Source of the DNA: Chlorobiaceae bacterium
GTDB taxonomy: Bacteria; Bacteroidota; Chlorobiia; Chlorobiales; Chlorobiaceae
DNA: 64,000 bases
Direction of reading: 5' to 3'
Assembly: GCA_013335115.1 (NCBI GenBank)
Contig: JAAXWQ010000005.1
Location: 62,001 to 126,000, forward strand
The translations under genes were made by a program, and so were the position numbers. The notes under the pieces were generated by a model. The model worked only from the letters and a program-made list of their open reading frames with translations. It did not search any database and was not told where the DNA came from. Below, in pieces: positions 17,222 to 25,722 of this stretch; position 1 is the stretch's first letter, and each line of letters begins with the position of its first letter.

Positions 17222-18925
17222 TTAGTAGGTTCGTTCCTGGAGTTCGTACCGGCCCATCGTGACCGGCTTGAACCCGAGCTTCGGCCGGCCCGACTCAAGG
17301 GTGTAGGTCGTGTGACGGTGCCAGTTCGCGTCGTCGCGGGTCGGGAAATCGGTCCTGGTGTGCGAACCCCGGCTCTCCTGGCGCACCAGCGCTCCGGCAG
17401 CAACGGTTTCGGCCAGGTCCAGCATGTTCCTGAGCTCCAGCACCTGGAGCAGATTGGTGTTATAAACGTCGCTGGTGTCGAACACCCTGACGTGCGAGAA
17501 GCGCTCCTTGAGTGCGGTGAGTTCCTCGATCCCCTTGTCGATCTTCGACGCCTCGCGGAAGATGCCGACGTTCTGGGCGAGGGTCTGGCCCAGCTCCTCG
17601 CGCAGGGTGCCGTAACGCTCGTAGTGGCCCGAGGGCTTCATGTAGCTGCGCAACTCCTGCTCCGTAGCGGCAAGCTCCGACTCCGAAATGGGTGCCGGGC
17701 TGAACCTGGCGGCCTCCTCTGCCGCGGCGCGCCCGGCAATCCTGCCGAACACCAGGATGTCGAGCAGCGAGTTGCCGCCGAGGCGGTTCGCGCCGTGGAC
17801 CGAGACGCAGCCGCACTCTCCTGCCGCATAGACGCCGTCCATCACCGTACGGCCGAAGTTGTCCGTGTCGACGCCACCCATCGAGTAGTGGGCCGTCGGC
17901 CTTACGGGGATAGGTTCGTCGATCGGATCAACGCCTTCGAAGTACATGCACATCTCCCGGATCTGCGGCAGGCGTGACTTGATCAAGTCGGCGCCAAGGT
18001 GCCGGAGGTCGAGGTGGAGGTACTTTCCCGCCGGGCTGTCGTACCCCCGGCCTTCAAGGATCTCGGTCTCGAGCGACCGGGAGACCAGGTCCCTCGGGCC
18101 GAGCTCCATCTTCTCCGGGGCGTAGCGCGACATGAACCGCTCCCCGAGCGAGTTGACCAGGTAGCCGCCTTCGCCGCGCGCTCCTTCCGTCACCAGCAGG
18201 CCGCTCTTGCGCAGGCCGGTGGGATGGAACTGCACGAACTCCATGTCCTTGAGCGGGATGCCGGCGCGGTAGGCGATCGCCTGGCCGTCGCCGGTATTGC
18301 CTGCTGCGTTGCTCGATCGGTTCCAGTACATCTTGGCGTAGCCGCCGGTGGCCAGCACGACCGTCCGTGCATGGAACGGCTCGACCCTGCCCGTCTTGAT
18401 GTTCATGGCGACCAGCCCTTTCGGACGGCTGCCGTCGAGGGAGAGGTCGAGGGCGAAATACTCGTTGAAGAACTGCACACCCTTCCTGAGGCACTGTTCG
18501 TAGAGTGTCTGCAGGATGGTGTGCCCGGTCTTGTCGGCACAGTAGCAGCACCTGGGGCGGCCGGCGCCGCCGAACGGGCGCTGGGCGATGGTCCTGTCGT
18601 CGAGCCGTGACCACGGGGTACCCATGTTTTCAAGCTCGCGGATGATCTTCGGAGCTTCGGAACAGAGCACCTCAACCGCGTCCTGGTCCGCCAGGTAGTC
18701 GCTGCCCTTGATGGTATCGAAGATGTGCAGTTCGACCGAATCGTCCTTGGCCGTATTGGCGAGCGCCGCGTTGGCGCCGCCCTGGGCCGCCGAGGTGTGC
18801 GAACGGTTCGGATAGACTTTCGAGATGACGGCGATATTCAGCCCGGGATTGGTCTTCATGGCCTCCATGGCCGCATAGAGGCCCGCACCGCCGCCACCGA
18901 CGATGACGATATCGAATGGTTTCAT
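17222..18925 (-). CDS. sdhA: Succinate dehydrogenase / fumarate reductase flavoprotein subunit
   Basis: 567 residues from ATG at 18925 (MKPFDIVIVGGGGAGLYAAM). The GGGGAG dinucleotide fold is at the N-terminus, SHTSAAQGGANA contains the His that binds FAD covalently in the family, TAHYSMGG has the substrate His, and GANRLGGNSLLD is the C-terminal FAD signature. It oxidises succinate, or reduces fumarate in the reductive TCA cycle that green sulfur bacteria use for CO2 fixation; direction cannot be told from sequence. First gene of the sdh operon. Confidence 0.96.
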   Translation of the reverse strand: MKPFDIVIVGGGGAGLYAAMEAMKTNPGLNIAVISKVYPNRSHTSAAQGGANAALANTAKDDSVELHIFDTIKGSDYLADQDAVEVLCSEAPKIIRELENMGTPWSRLDDRTIAQRPFGGAGRPRCCYCADKTGHTILQTLYEQCLRKGVQFFNEYFALDLSLDGSRPKGLVAMNIKTGRVEPFHARTVVLATGGYAKMYWNRSSNAAGNTGDGQAIAYRAGIPLKDMEFVQFHPTGLRKSGLLVTEGARGEGGYLVNSLGERFMSRYAPEKMELGPRDLVSRSLETEILEGRGYDSPAGKYLHLDLRHLGADLIKSRLPQIREMCMYFEGVDPIDEPIPVRPTAHYSMGGVDTDNFGRTVMDGVYAAGECGCVSVHGANRLGGNSLLDILVFGRIAGRAAAEEAARFSPAPISESELAATEQELRSYMKPSGHYERYGTLREELGQTLAQNVGIFREASKIDKGIEELTALKERFSHVRVFDTSDVYNTNLLQVLELRNMLDLAETVAAGALVRQESRGSHTRTDFPTRDDANWHRHTTYTLESGRPKLGFKPVTMGRYELQERTY

Positions 18926-19059
18926 AGAGAGTCGGAATTCCGTGCACACCCTACCCATGGCCGGTATGCTGGTTTGAAAACGGACCTGTCGTCTGGACGC
19001 AGGCCCTGCTGAATTGTCAGATGCGGTTTCCGGAAGCGCCGGGTCGGCGCCCGGAAGGG

Positions 19060-19506
19060 CTATAAGGCGATATGGTCGTCGTGGACCGGAAGTTGCTCAA
19101 CGGCATGGAGTACGTCGGACATGCTGAGCATGCCGATGATCCTGTTGTTGTCCATCACGGTCAGGCGCCTGATGTTGGTCCGCTTCATCAGCCTGAGCGC
19201 GTACTTGATCCTCATGTTGGGATTGACGCTGATGACCGGTTTACTCATGATCTGGAAGACCGGCGTGTTCCATGGGTCTCGATGGACGTCTTCGCCGGGG
19301 TCGATCACCTTTTCAAGGATATCCTTTTCGGTGACGATGCCATAGCAGTCGTCTTCGTTGCGAGGCTCGACGATGATGCCGCTGTTCCCGGTTTTCTTCA
19401 TCATCTGGAGCGCTTCGGCAACGCTCGAGCTCCCCTTGATGGTCTGGAACTCCTTGTTCATCAAGGCCGATACCGGCAGGGTGCGCAGTGTTATGAGCTG
19501 GTCCAT
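19060..19506 (-). CDS. Tandem CBS-domain protein
   Basis: 148 residues from ATG at 19506, preceded by a strong site (GAGGGGAA, 6 bases spacing); the longer open frame upstream is not supported. Two CBS motifs (about 10-75 and 85-145, with TVAEAL-like [10 protein letters not shown] and [22 protein letters not shown]) would form one Bateman module that senses adenosine nucleotides. No effector domain is attached, so the partner is unknown. A terminator-like hairpin sits just upstream of the ribosome site (19525-19548), which suggests a regulated leader. Confidence 0.8.
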   Translation of the reverse strand: MDQLITLRTLPVSALMNKEFQTIKGSSSVAEALQMMKKTGNSGIIVEPRNEDDCYGIVTEKDILEKVIDPGEDVHRDPWNTPVFQIMSKPVISVNPNMRIKYALRLMKRTNIRRLTVMDNNRIIGMLSMSDVLHAVEQLPVHDDHIAL

Positions 19507-19524
19507 GGCTATTCCCCTCGTGTT

Positions 19525-19548
19525 AAAAAAAGGACAGGCTGTCCCCTT
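19525..19548 (-). terminator. Terminator-like hairpin just upstream of the CBS gene (possible attenuator)
   Basis: On the minus strand AAGGGGACA-GCC-TGTCC followed by seven T: a 5-bp GC core extended by G-U and A-U pairs. It may end the five-gene operon from the repressor gene to the MBL gene, but it lies only 19 bases before the CBS start codon, with no room for a promoter in between, so it could act as an attenuator. Confidence 0.4.
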
Positions 19549-19734
19549 ACTATGGTTGAAGTAGTCGTGATGACGCGTTGTCGGACGAAAAGACGAAAGG
19601 TAGGTCCGGAGATCTTTGGTAAGGTGGTGTTCCCCTGTTGATTTCCGTTTGCGATCCCTGACCGGAAAAGCCAAGAATGCATAACTATGTAAGTAAACTA
19701 AAGAAGAGGCAAAAAGCAAGGACCGGTGGAAAAA

Positions 19735-20376
19735 TCAGCTGATGCCGTGCGCTTTTTTATAGGCGGCCCAGTTGCGCTTCAGCTCGATGAAAGCGTCGAT
19801 ATCGGGCTGCAGCAGGAAGGGGTTGGTGCGCTTCTCGTGACCGAGCGTCGAGACTGGGCTGGCGCCGTAATCGTGCCCGGGCCAGACTTTCGTCCCCTCC
19901 GGCAGGCACATCAGCCGCTCGTGCAGGGAGCGGTACTCCCTGCGGGCATCACCGTCGCTCCAAGTGCCTCCGACCTTGCCGACGAAAAGGGTGTCGCCCG
20001 TAAAGAGGCTGTCGCCGCAGAGGATGCACATGGAATCGTCCGTGTGGCCGGGCGTATGGATGATGCGGAGACTGGAGTCGCCAAGCGGAAACTCCGAGCC
20101 GTCAACGAGCGTCATGCCGGTTGCCGGACAGCGGTCGCCGAACAGCAGCACCCTGACGCCGGTCAGGAGCTCGAACTCCCCGTTGCCGTTGCAGTGGTCC
20201 TGGTGGCCATGGGTCGAGAATGCGTAGCCTATGTCCCAGCCGCGATCCCGGGCGAGATCGGCAAGCATGGCCGGCGAGTTGGACGGGTCGACGGCGAAAG
20301 CCGTTCCCGTCCGTTCGTCGACGCAGAGGTACCCGAAATTCCGGTCTCCCCCGGTGCGGAACTGCTCTACCATCAT
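19735..20376 (-). CDS. Metallo-beta-lactamase-fold hydrolase (glyoxalase II / persulfide dioxygenase superfamily)
   Basis: 213 residues. ATG at 20376 is preceded at 8 bases by GAAGGGG; a TTG two codons earlier is too close to that site. Metal ligands are THGHQDHCNG near 60, HTPGHTDDS near 113, GDTLF near 133 and PGHDY near 170, then STLGHEKRTNPFL. The HDY and ST-E-NP region resembles both GloC/YcbL-type glyoxalase II and ETHE1-type proteins. Substrate is therefore open: a thiol ester or a persulfide. Last gene of the repressor-TolC-RND-PII operon, starting 18 bases after the PII-like gene. Confidence 0.75.
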   Translation of the reverse strand: MMVEQFRTGGDRNFGYLCVDERTGTAFAVDPSNSPAMLADLARDRGWDIGYAFSTHGHQDHCNGNGEFELLTGVRVLLFGDRCPATGMTLVDGSEFPLGDSSLRIIHTPGHTDDSMCILCGDSLFTGDTLFVGKVGGTWSDGDARREYRSLHERLMCLPEGTKVWPGHDYGASPVSTLGHEKRTNPFLLQPDIDAFIELKRNWAAYKKAHGIS

Positions 20377-20394
20377 ATTCAAGGCCCCTTCAGG

Positions 20395-20700
20395 TTATAA
20401 CATCTTCTCGACGGCCATCACGAAGGTCCGGGACGGGAATGCCGGATCCGTGGCGACCGGACTCTTCTCAAGCTCAGCCATGATGGCCTCCGCCTTGCCG
20501 TCATCGAGGATGGCAAAGCAGAGCGACGAATACGTGCTCATGTTCTGCTCGCCGGGCCACCATGCCGGCGGCTGTTGGGCGCCATCGCAGGAACACCCCC
20601 TGATGGCTATGTTGCTGAACATGTGCACACCGTGCGACATGAAGAGTTTGCGCACTTTCGGCCTGGACTCTTCGTCCCCGATGATGGCAAGCAGTTTCAT
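20395..20700 (-). CDS. PII-like protein (DUF3240-like) linked to RND pump
   Basis: 101 residues, no signal peptide. The beta-alpha-beta start MKLLAIIGDEESRPKVRKLF and the later SSLCFAILDDGKAEAIMAEL suggest the ferredoxin-like PII fold; small PII-like proteins of this type are found beside RND efflux genes. A central CSCDG is visible but no T-loop tyrosine. The gene begins 12 bases after the RND stop and ends 18 bases before the MBL gene. Function unknown; a regulatory or assembly role for the pump is an inference from position. Confidence 0.5.
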   Translation of the reverse strand: MKLLAIIGDEESRPKVRKLFMSHGVHMFSNIAIRGCSCDGAQQPPAWWPGEQNMSTYSSLCFAILDDGKAEAIMAELEKSPVATDPAFPSRTFVMAVEKML

Positions 20701-20712
20701 GCGTCTTCAGGT

Positions 20713-23700
20713 TTAATGTTGTGTGGCCGTTGCCATCTTTTTCTGTTCGCCCTTCTTCTCACTGAGATAATATACAAGAGGAACGACCACAAGCGTCAGG
20801 ATGGTCGAAAGCACCGATCCCCAGATGAGCGATATCGCCAGGCCCTGGAAGATCGGGTCGAAGAGCATGACCACCGAACCGATGACCACGGCGCCGGAGG
20901 TCAGGATGATCGGGCGGGTACGCACCGCGGCAGACTCGATGACCGCCTGCTTCAGGCCAGCCCCTTCTTCCCTCCTGATCTGGATGAAGTCGATAAGCAG
21001 CACCGAGTTCCTCACCATGATGCCCGCAAGCGCGATCATGCCGATCATGCTCGTCGCCGTGAAGAATGCCCCATGGACGAAGTGGCCGGGGATGATACCC
21101 ACCAGGCTGAGCGGGATGGAGATCATCATGATCAGCGGCGTCTTGAAGGACTGGAACCAGCCGATGATCAGCAGGTAGATGATCACCAGTACCACCGCGA
21201 AGGCCGTGCCGAGGTCCCTGAAGACCTCGAAGGTGATCTGCCACTCGCCGTCCCACTTCAGGGCAAGCTTGTCGTCGTTCTTCGGGACGGAGGTGTAGAG
21301 CGGGTTGATTACCGCGCCTCCCGGCGTCTTGATGGCGGCGATCTTCTTGTCGAGCTCGAGCATCGCGTAGACCGGGCTTTCGGTCACGCCGGCAACGTCC
21401 GCGGTCACATAGACCACGCGGTGCAGGTCCTTGCGGTAGATGCTCTTGTCCTGGACCTTCTCACGGACGTTCACCAGTTCGGAGAGCGGAACCATCTGGC
21501 CGGGACGGAGCCTGGTGGTCAGGGTGCCCATGCCCTGGGACTGGACGAAGATGTTCGAAAGATCCTTCAGCGAGGTCCTGTCCGCCTTCGGCAGCCTGAG
21601 CTGGATGGTGAGCGGCTCGATCTCGCCGGCCATATGCACCAGGCCGACGTCGACGCCGGCAAGCGACATGCGGAGCGTCTGGGCGATCTGCTCAGGGGTG
21701 ACACCGCGGAATGCTGCGCGCTCCTTGTCGATGACCAGGTCGTACACCTTCTGGTCGGCCTCGACCAGCCAGTCGACATCGACCACGCCGGGTGTGGACG
21801 CGAACGTTTTCTTCACCTCTTTGGCCAGCGCGATCTGCGACTGCAGGTCCGGGCCGTAGATCTCGGCCACGATGGTCGACATCACCGGAGGACCCGGCGG
21901 GATCTCGACGATCTTGGCATTGGCGCCGTAACGGCTGGCGATCTCCTGGACGCCGGCCCGCACACGCTTGGCGATGTCGTGGCTCTGTGCCTTGCGCTCG
22001 CCCTTGTTCACCAGGTTCACCTGGATGTCTGCCTTGTTGTCGCCACGGCGCAGGTAGTAGTGGCGCACCAGGCCGTTGAAGTTGATCGGGGCGTTGGTCC
22101 CGACGTAGTACTGGCTGCTCTGCACCTCGGGAACGGTCTTGAGGTAGCCGGAAATCTCCCTGGTCACCTGTTCGGTACGTTCGAGGACCGTGCCCTCGGG
22201 CATATCGATGATGACCTGGAACTCGTTCTTGTTGTCGAACGGCAGCATCTTCATCTGCACCATCTTGAGCGGGACCATGGCCATGGCGCCAACCAGCATG
22301 AGTCCGACCACGCCGAAGGCGAGCCAGGTCTTGAAGGTGCTGTCGATGAACGGGCTCAGTACCTTGTCGAACAGCTTGTAGTAGCCGGTTTTCCTGATGT
22401 CGTACTCTTCATGGTGCCCTTCGTCCGACTTCAGCAGGCGGTAGGAGAGCCATGGGGTCGCGATGAGCGCGACGAGCAGCGAAAAGATCATGGCCAGCGA
22501 CGCGCCGATCGGCATCGGGCTCATGTACGGGCCCATCAGGCCGGAGACGAAGACCATCGGGAGCACGGCGGCGATGACCGTGAAGGTGGCCAGGATGGTC
22601 GGGTTGCCAACCTCGCTGATGGCCGTGATGGCCGCCTGCAGTTTCGGCTGCCGCTTCATGGCGAAGTGGCGATGGATGTTCTCGGCGATGATGATCGAGT
22701 CGTCGACCACGATGCCGGTCACGAAGATGAGCGCGAAGAGCGTCACCCTGTTCAAGGTATAATGGAACAGGTAATAGATCAGGAGCGTAAGGGCGAAGGT
22801 GACCGGCACCGACATGAAGACCACGAGCGAGCCCCTCCATCCGAGGAAAAAGGCGACGACGACGGTCACGGCGAGGATCGCCATCAGCAGGTGCTCGAGG
22901 AGGGTGAACACTTTGTCGGATGCGGTTTCGCCGTAGTTGCGGGTTTCGGTGACCGTGATGTTCTTCGGGATGACCGAGCCTTTCATGCCATCGATGCGCT
23001 CGACCACCTTGGTCGCCAGTGCTGTAGCGTCGGTGCCCTGGCGCTTGGCGACCGTCAGGGTGACGGCCGGGTAGTCGGTACGGTCCTTGTTGCGCGAACC
23101 GGCGCCCCAGCCGAAGCCGGTATAGTTGTTGACCTCTTCAGGTCCGTCGGTGATCCGGGCCACCTGTTTCAGGAATACCGGGCTTGCCCCGTAGAGGCCG
23201 ACGACGACGTTGCCGACATCATCGGCGCTCTGGAAGAAGTTGCCGGTCCTGACGATGACCTGCTCGTCGAGGTTCTTGAAATCGCCCGAAGTCATCTGCG
23301 AATTGGTGACCTGGAGCTGCCTGGCAATCTGGAGCGGCGTGATGTTGTAGCGCTGGAGCATGGCCTTGTCGAGCAGCACGCGGACCTGGCGCTTCAGGCC
23401 GCCCTTGACCTCGACATCGCCGATATTCTCGACCTTCTTGATCTCGTCGGCAGCCTTCAGGGCGATGCGCCTCAATTCGTAGGGATTGCCCTCCTTGCCC
23501 CAGAAGGTAAGGTTGAGCACCGGCACGTCGTCGATGGCCACCTTCTTCATCAGGGGCATCTGGACGCCGGGAGGCATCTTTTCCATGTTCTTCATAAGGG
23601 CCGTCCAGAGCTTGACCATGCTCTCTTCGGTGTTGTCGCCCACGTTGTACCTGACGGTCACCAGGGCGAAGTCGGGCATGGAGGTGGAGTAGACGTAGTT

Positions 23701-23946
23701 GACCCCCTTGATCTCGGTGAGGGAGCGCTCGAACGGCTTCGAGACACGCTCCTCGACCTCGGCGGCAGATGCGCCGGGATAAGGGATATAGATGTCGACC
23801 ATCGGCACGACGATCTGCGGCTCCTCCTCCCTCGGCGTCATGAATGTCGCCATGATGCCGACCAAGAGCGACGCCAGCATGAGCAGCGGCGTTATCTTCG
23901 AATTGATGAACTGCTTTGCAAGCCTTCCGGCGATACCTTCATTCAT
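20713..23946 (-). CDS. RND-family efflux transporter (AcrB/CusA-like)
   Basis: 1077 residues, full length for an inner-membrane RND pump with 12 transmembrane helices and two large periplasmic loops. TM4 contains GIVVDDSIIIAENIHRH, with the adjacent acidic pair of proton-driven pumps; it lacks the heavy-metal (HME) TM4 signature, so a hydrophobic or organic substrate is as likely as a metal. ATG at 23946 sits 9 bases after GAGGAGG; a GTG at 23952 is possible. It lies between the TolC-like and PII-like genes. No membrane-fusion protein gene is present in the 69 bases before it or elsewhere in the operon. Confidence 0.9.
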   Translation of the reverse strand: MNEGIAGRLAKQFINSKITPLLMLASLLVGIMATFMTPREEEPQIVVPMVDIYIPYPGASAAEVEERVSKPFERSLTEIKGVNYVYSTSMPDFALVTVRYNVGDNTEESMVKLWTALMKNMEKMPPGVQMPLMKKVAIDDVPVLNLTFWGKEGNPYELRRIALKAADEIKKVENIGDVEVKGGLKRQVRVLLDKAMLQRYNITPLQIARQLQVTNSQMTSGDFKNLDEQVIVRTGNFFQSADDVGNVVVGLYGASPVFLKQVARITDGPEEVNNYTGFGWGAGSRNKDRTDYPAVTLTVAKRQGTDATALATKVVERIDGMKGSVIPKNITVTETRNYGETASDKVFTLLEHLLMAILAVTVVVAFFLGWRGSLVVFMSVPVTFALTLLIYYLFHYTLNRVTLFALIFVTGIVVDDSIIIAENIHRHFAMKRQPKLQAAITAISEVGNPTILATFTVIAAVLPMVFVSGLMGPYMSPMPIGASLAMIFSLLVALIATPWLSYRLLKSDEGHHEEYDIRKTGYYKLFDKVLSPFIDSTFKTWLAFGVVGLMLVGAMAMVPLKMVQMKMLPFDNKNEFQVIIDMPEGTVLERTEQVTREISGYLKTVPEVQSSQYYVGTNAPINFNGLVRHYYLRRGDNKADIQVNLVNKGERKAQSHDIAKRVRAGVQEIASRYGANAKIVEIPPGPPVMSTIVAEIYGPDLQSQIALAKEVKKTFASTPGVVDVDWLVEADQKVYDLVIDKERAAFRGVTPEQIAQTLRMSLAGVDVGLVHMAGEIEPLTIQLRLPKADRTSLKDLSNIFVQSQGMGTLTTRLRPGQMVPLSELVNVREKVQDKSIYRKDLHRVVYVTADVAGVTESPVYAMLELDKKIAAIKTPGGAVINPLYTSVPKNDDKLALKWDGEWQITFEVFRDLGTAFAVVLVIIYLLIIGWFQSFKTPLIMMISIPLSLVGIIPGHFVHGAFFTATSMIGMIALAGIMVRNSVLLIDFIQIRREEGAGLKQAVIESAAVRTRPIILTSGAVVIGSVVMLFDPIFQGLAISLIWGSVLSTILTLVVVPLVYYLSEKKGEQKKMATATQH

Positions 23947-24015
23947 GTTCACGAGCCTCCTCTGCTCGCTTTTGCGTAACTAATGGTAATCCTTGTCACA
24001 TCCAAACGCGGCTGC

Positions 24016-25332
24016 TTACCTGCCGCCGTAATATTCGAATTCGCTCTTGGCGACACAGTAGTCGTATTTGGCCTGGTTGATCCTGAGCTTCGCCCACGTG
24101 AAGGCCTGCTCGCGCATCAGGAGCTCCAAGGTCATGGCCATGCCCGTCCGGAACTGCTCCCCGATGAAGTCGAGGCTGACCCTGGCTTCGTCAAGGGACT
24201 TCCGGGAGACTTCCACGCGCTGCCTGGCGGTCTGCATCGCCCGCTGCGCCTTGTTGGCCTCCATCACGCTCATCTCCCTGGCCGCCTCGTAATTGTAGCT
24301 GGCTTCGAGCTGCCTGGCCTTGGCCTCCTGGACCTTGCCCCGGGTAGCCATGCCGTCGAAGATGTTCCACTGCATGTTCAGGCCGACGACCCAGCTGGAC
24401 CCCTCAGTGCCGAGGAGGCTGGCATCGTGCCAGTTCTGCTGGGCGAAAGCGTTCAGCCTCGGCAGAGACTGGGCTTTTGCCATGTCGTGCTGGTAACCGG
24501 TCACCTCTTTGAAGGCTTCGAGGGCCTTCAGGTCGCTACGGCCGGCAGTCGCATCCTTTGCGGCCGGCGAAGCTCCATCGACGACCAGCTCACCGGTCGG
24601 CACGATCGTATCGTCGGCCTGGAGCCTCAGCATGGTCCGCAGGGCGTCCTCGGCGTTCTTCATCTCGTTCTGCATCATGAGCTTTTGCTCCCTGAGCTCG
24701 GCGAGGCGTACTTCGGTCGAAAGTTTGTCGGACTTGGTCAGCAACCCCACCTTGAAGGCTTTTGCCGCTTCGGCGCCGTACCCCTGCATGATGGTGATCG
24801 ACTGCTCGATCGATGCAACGTTCTTCCTCGCCGTAATGAGTCCGTAATAGGCCTTCTTCACATTAAGGTCGATGGTCTCGACGGCACGGTCTGACATGAA
24901 CGACTGGGCCCGCTTCGAGCTGGTAGCCAGCGAGCGGCCAATCATGGCGTCGACGTTGATGAGCGGCTGCGTCACCTGGAGCGAGGTATGGAAATCGGTG
25001 ATGGCCGGGGGATGGTTGAGTGCCTGGGGATCGAAATCGGTCTGCGGGTTGGCAATCTCCTGCTGGAGCTTGAACACCAGGTTGGCGCCGGGATCGTTGG
25101 TATGCGTAAAGGTTTCGGAGAGCTGGACCTTGGGCAGGTATGCCTGGCGGCTCTGCACGATCATCGCGTCCGCCTGGTCCACCCTGGCTTTGGCCGCCTT
25201 GAGCGAGGTATTGCGGTCATGCGCCAATCGCAGCGCGTCGTCGAGGGAGAGCCTCATCGCCGCGGCTTGCGCGTTGACGGAAAATGCGAGCCCCGCCGCA
25301 ATCAGGGCCAAGGCCCTTCTGGTTACCTTCAT
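24016..25332 (-). CDS. TolC-family outer-membrane efflux protein
   Basis: 438 residues with signal peptide MKVTRRALALIAAGLAFSVNAQA, then the internally duplicated long-helix pattern of TolC proteins (LSLDDALRLAHDRNTSLKAAKARVDQADAMI; SEFEYYGGR end). It would form the trimeric outer-membrane duct for the adjacent RND pump. ATG at 25332 (or 25335) chosen for the signal peptide; the longer frame overlaps the repressor gene. It starts 2-5 bases after the repressor stop, which indicates translational coupling. Confidence 0.88.
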   Translation of the reverse strand: MKVTRRALALIAAGLAFSVNAQAAAMRLSLDDALRLAHDRNTSLKAAKARVDQADAMIVQSRQAYLPKVQLSETFTHTNDPGANLVFKLQQEIANPQTDFDPQALNHPPAITDFHTSLQVTQPLINVDAMIGRSLATSSKRAQSFMSDRAVETIDLNVKKAYYGLITARKNVASIEQSITIMQGYGAEAAKAFKVGLLTKSDKLSTEVRLAELREQKLMMQNEMKNAEDALRTMLRLQADDTIVPTGELVVDGASPAAKDATAGRSDLKALEAFKEVTGYQHDMAKAQSLPRLNAFAQQNWHDASLLGTEGSSWVVGLNMQWNIFDGMATRGKVQEAKARQLEASYNYEAAREMSVMEANKAQRAMQTARQRVEVSRKSLDEARVSLDFIGEQFRTGMAMTLELLMREQAFTWAKLRINQAKYDYCVAKSEFEYYGGR

Positions 25333-25337
25333 CATCG

Positions 25338-25568
25338 TCAATGTTTTGAAATCAGTTTGATAATCTTCTCCACGCTTTCGGCATCCTGCCTGCTCAGGCA
25401 GTTCTTCAGGTTCCTGTTCAGCACCAGGGCGAAGGTGTTGTCCAGCGCCGCCTTGGCCGCCTGGAACTGCGTAACCACCTTTTCGCACTCCTCTTCCCGC
25501 TCGATCATCCTGATCAGGCCCTGGACCTGCCCGGTGATCTTCTTCAGCCTGAGTATCACATCATCCAT
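25338..25568 (-). CDS. CsoR/RcnR/CstR-family transcriptional repressor
   Basis: 76 residues from ATG at 25568, placed 7 bases after GGAG. All-helical DUF156 fold with RLKKITGQVQGLIRMIEREEECEKVVTQ near the start. The two family Cys are Cys28 and Cys57, spaced 29 apart as in copper CsoR and persulfide-sensing CstR; the position of the copper His (four before the second Cys) is Asn53. That excludes the usual Cys-His-Cys copper site and the His-rich Ni/Co and formaldehyde types, and points to a thiol-based CstR-like sensor. It heads the efflux operon and has an operator-like palindrome 65 bases upstream, so autoregulation is likely. Confidence 0.85.
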   Translation of the reverse strand: MDDVILRLKKITGQVQGLIRMIEREEECEKVVTQFQAAKAALDNTFALVLNRNLKNCLSRQDAESVEKIIKLISKH

Positions 25569-25632
25569 GTGAATCTCCGTTGTAATGGTGTGGGATTGTA
25601 TCATAATTCAAATTTGCAAGGTTAGAATACCC

Positions 25633-25649
25633 ATACCCCCCATAGGTAT
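25633..25649 (-). promoter_or_regulatory. Putative CsoR/CstR-type operator
   Basis: The 17-bp palindrome ATACC-CCCCATA-GGTAT has A/T ends and a C/G-rich centre, the usual shape of operators for CsoR-family repressors. It lies 65-81 bases upstream of the repressor start and is the only obvious palindrome in the leader. Identification is by shape only. Confidence 0.6.
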
Positions 25650-25722
25650 TAATCTACGAAAAAGAAAACCCCTATCCAACAAGGTAAACCTGGTTCGATA
25701 GGGGGCGGGATGGAACAAACAG

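Noticed and set aside
20575-23979. 1134-codon open frame on the plus strand opposite the RND gene
   Set aside because: It mirrors the RND coding strand, is rich in His, Asp, Arg and Gly as antisense frames of GC-rich genes are, and has no recognisable domain. The RND gene on the other strand is certain.
20713-25332. Calling the RND system a heavy-metal (CusA-type) pump because of the CsoR-family gene
   Set aside because: TM4 has GIVVDDS and not the heavy-metal signature, and the repressor lacks the copper His.
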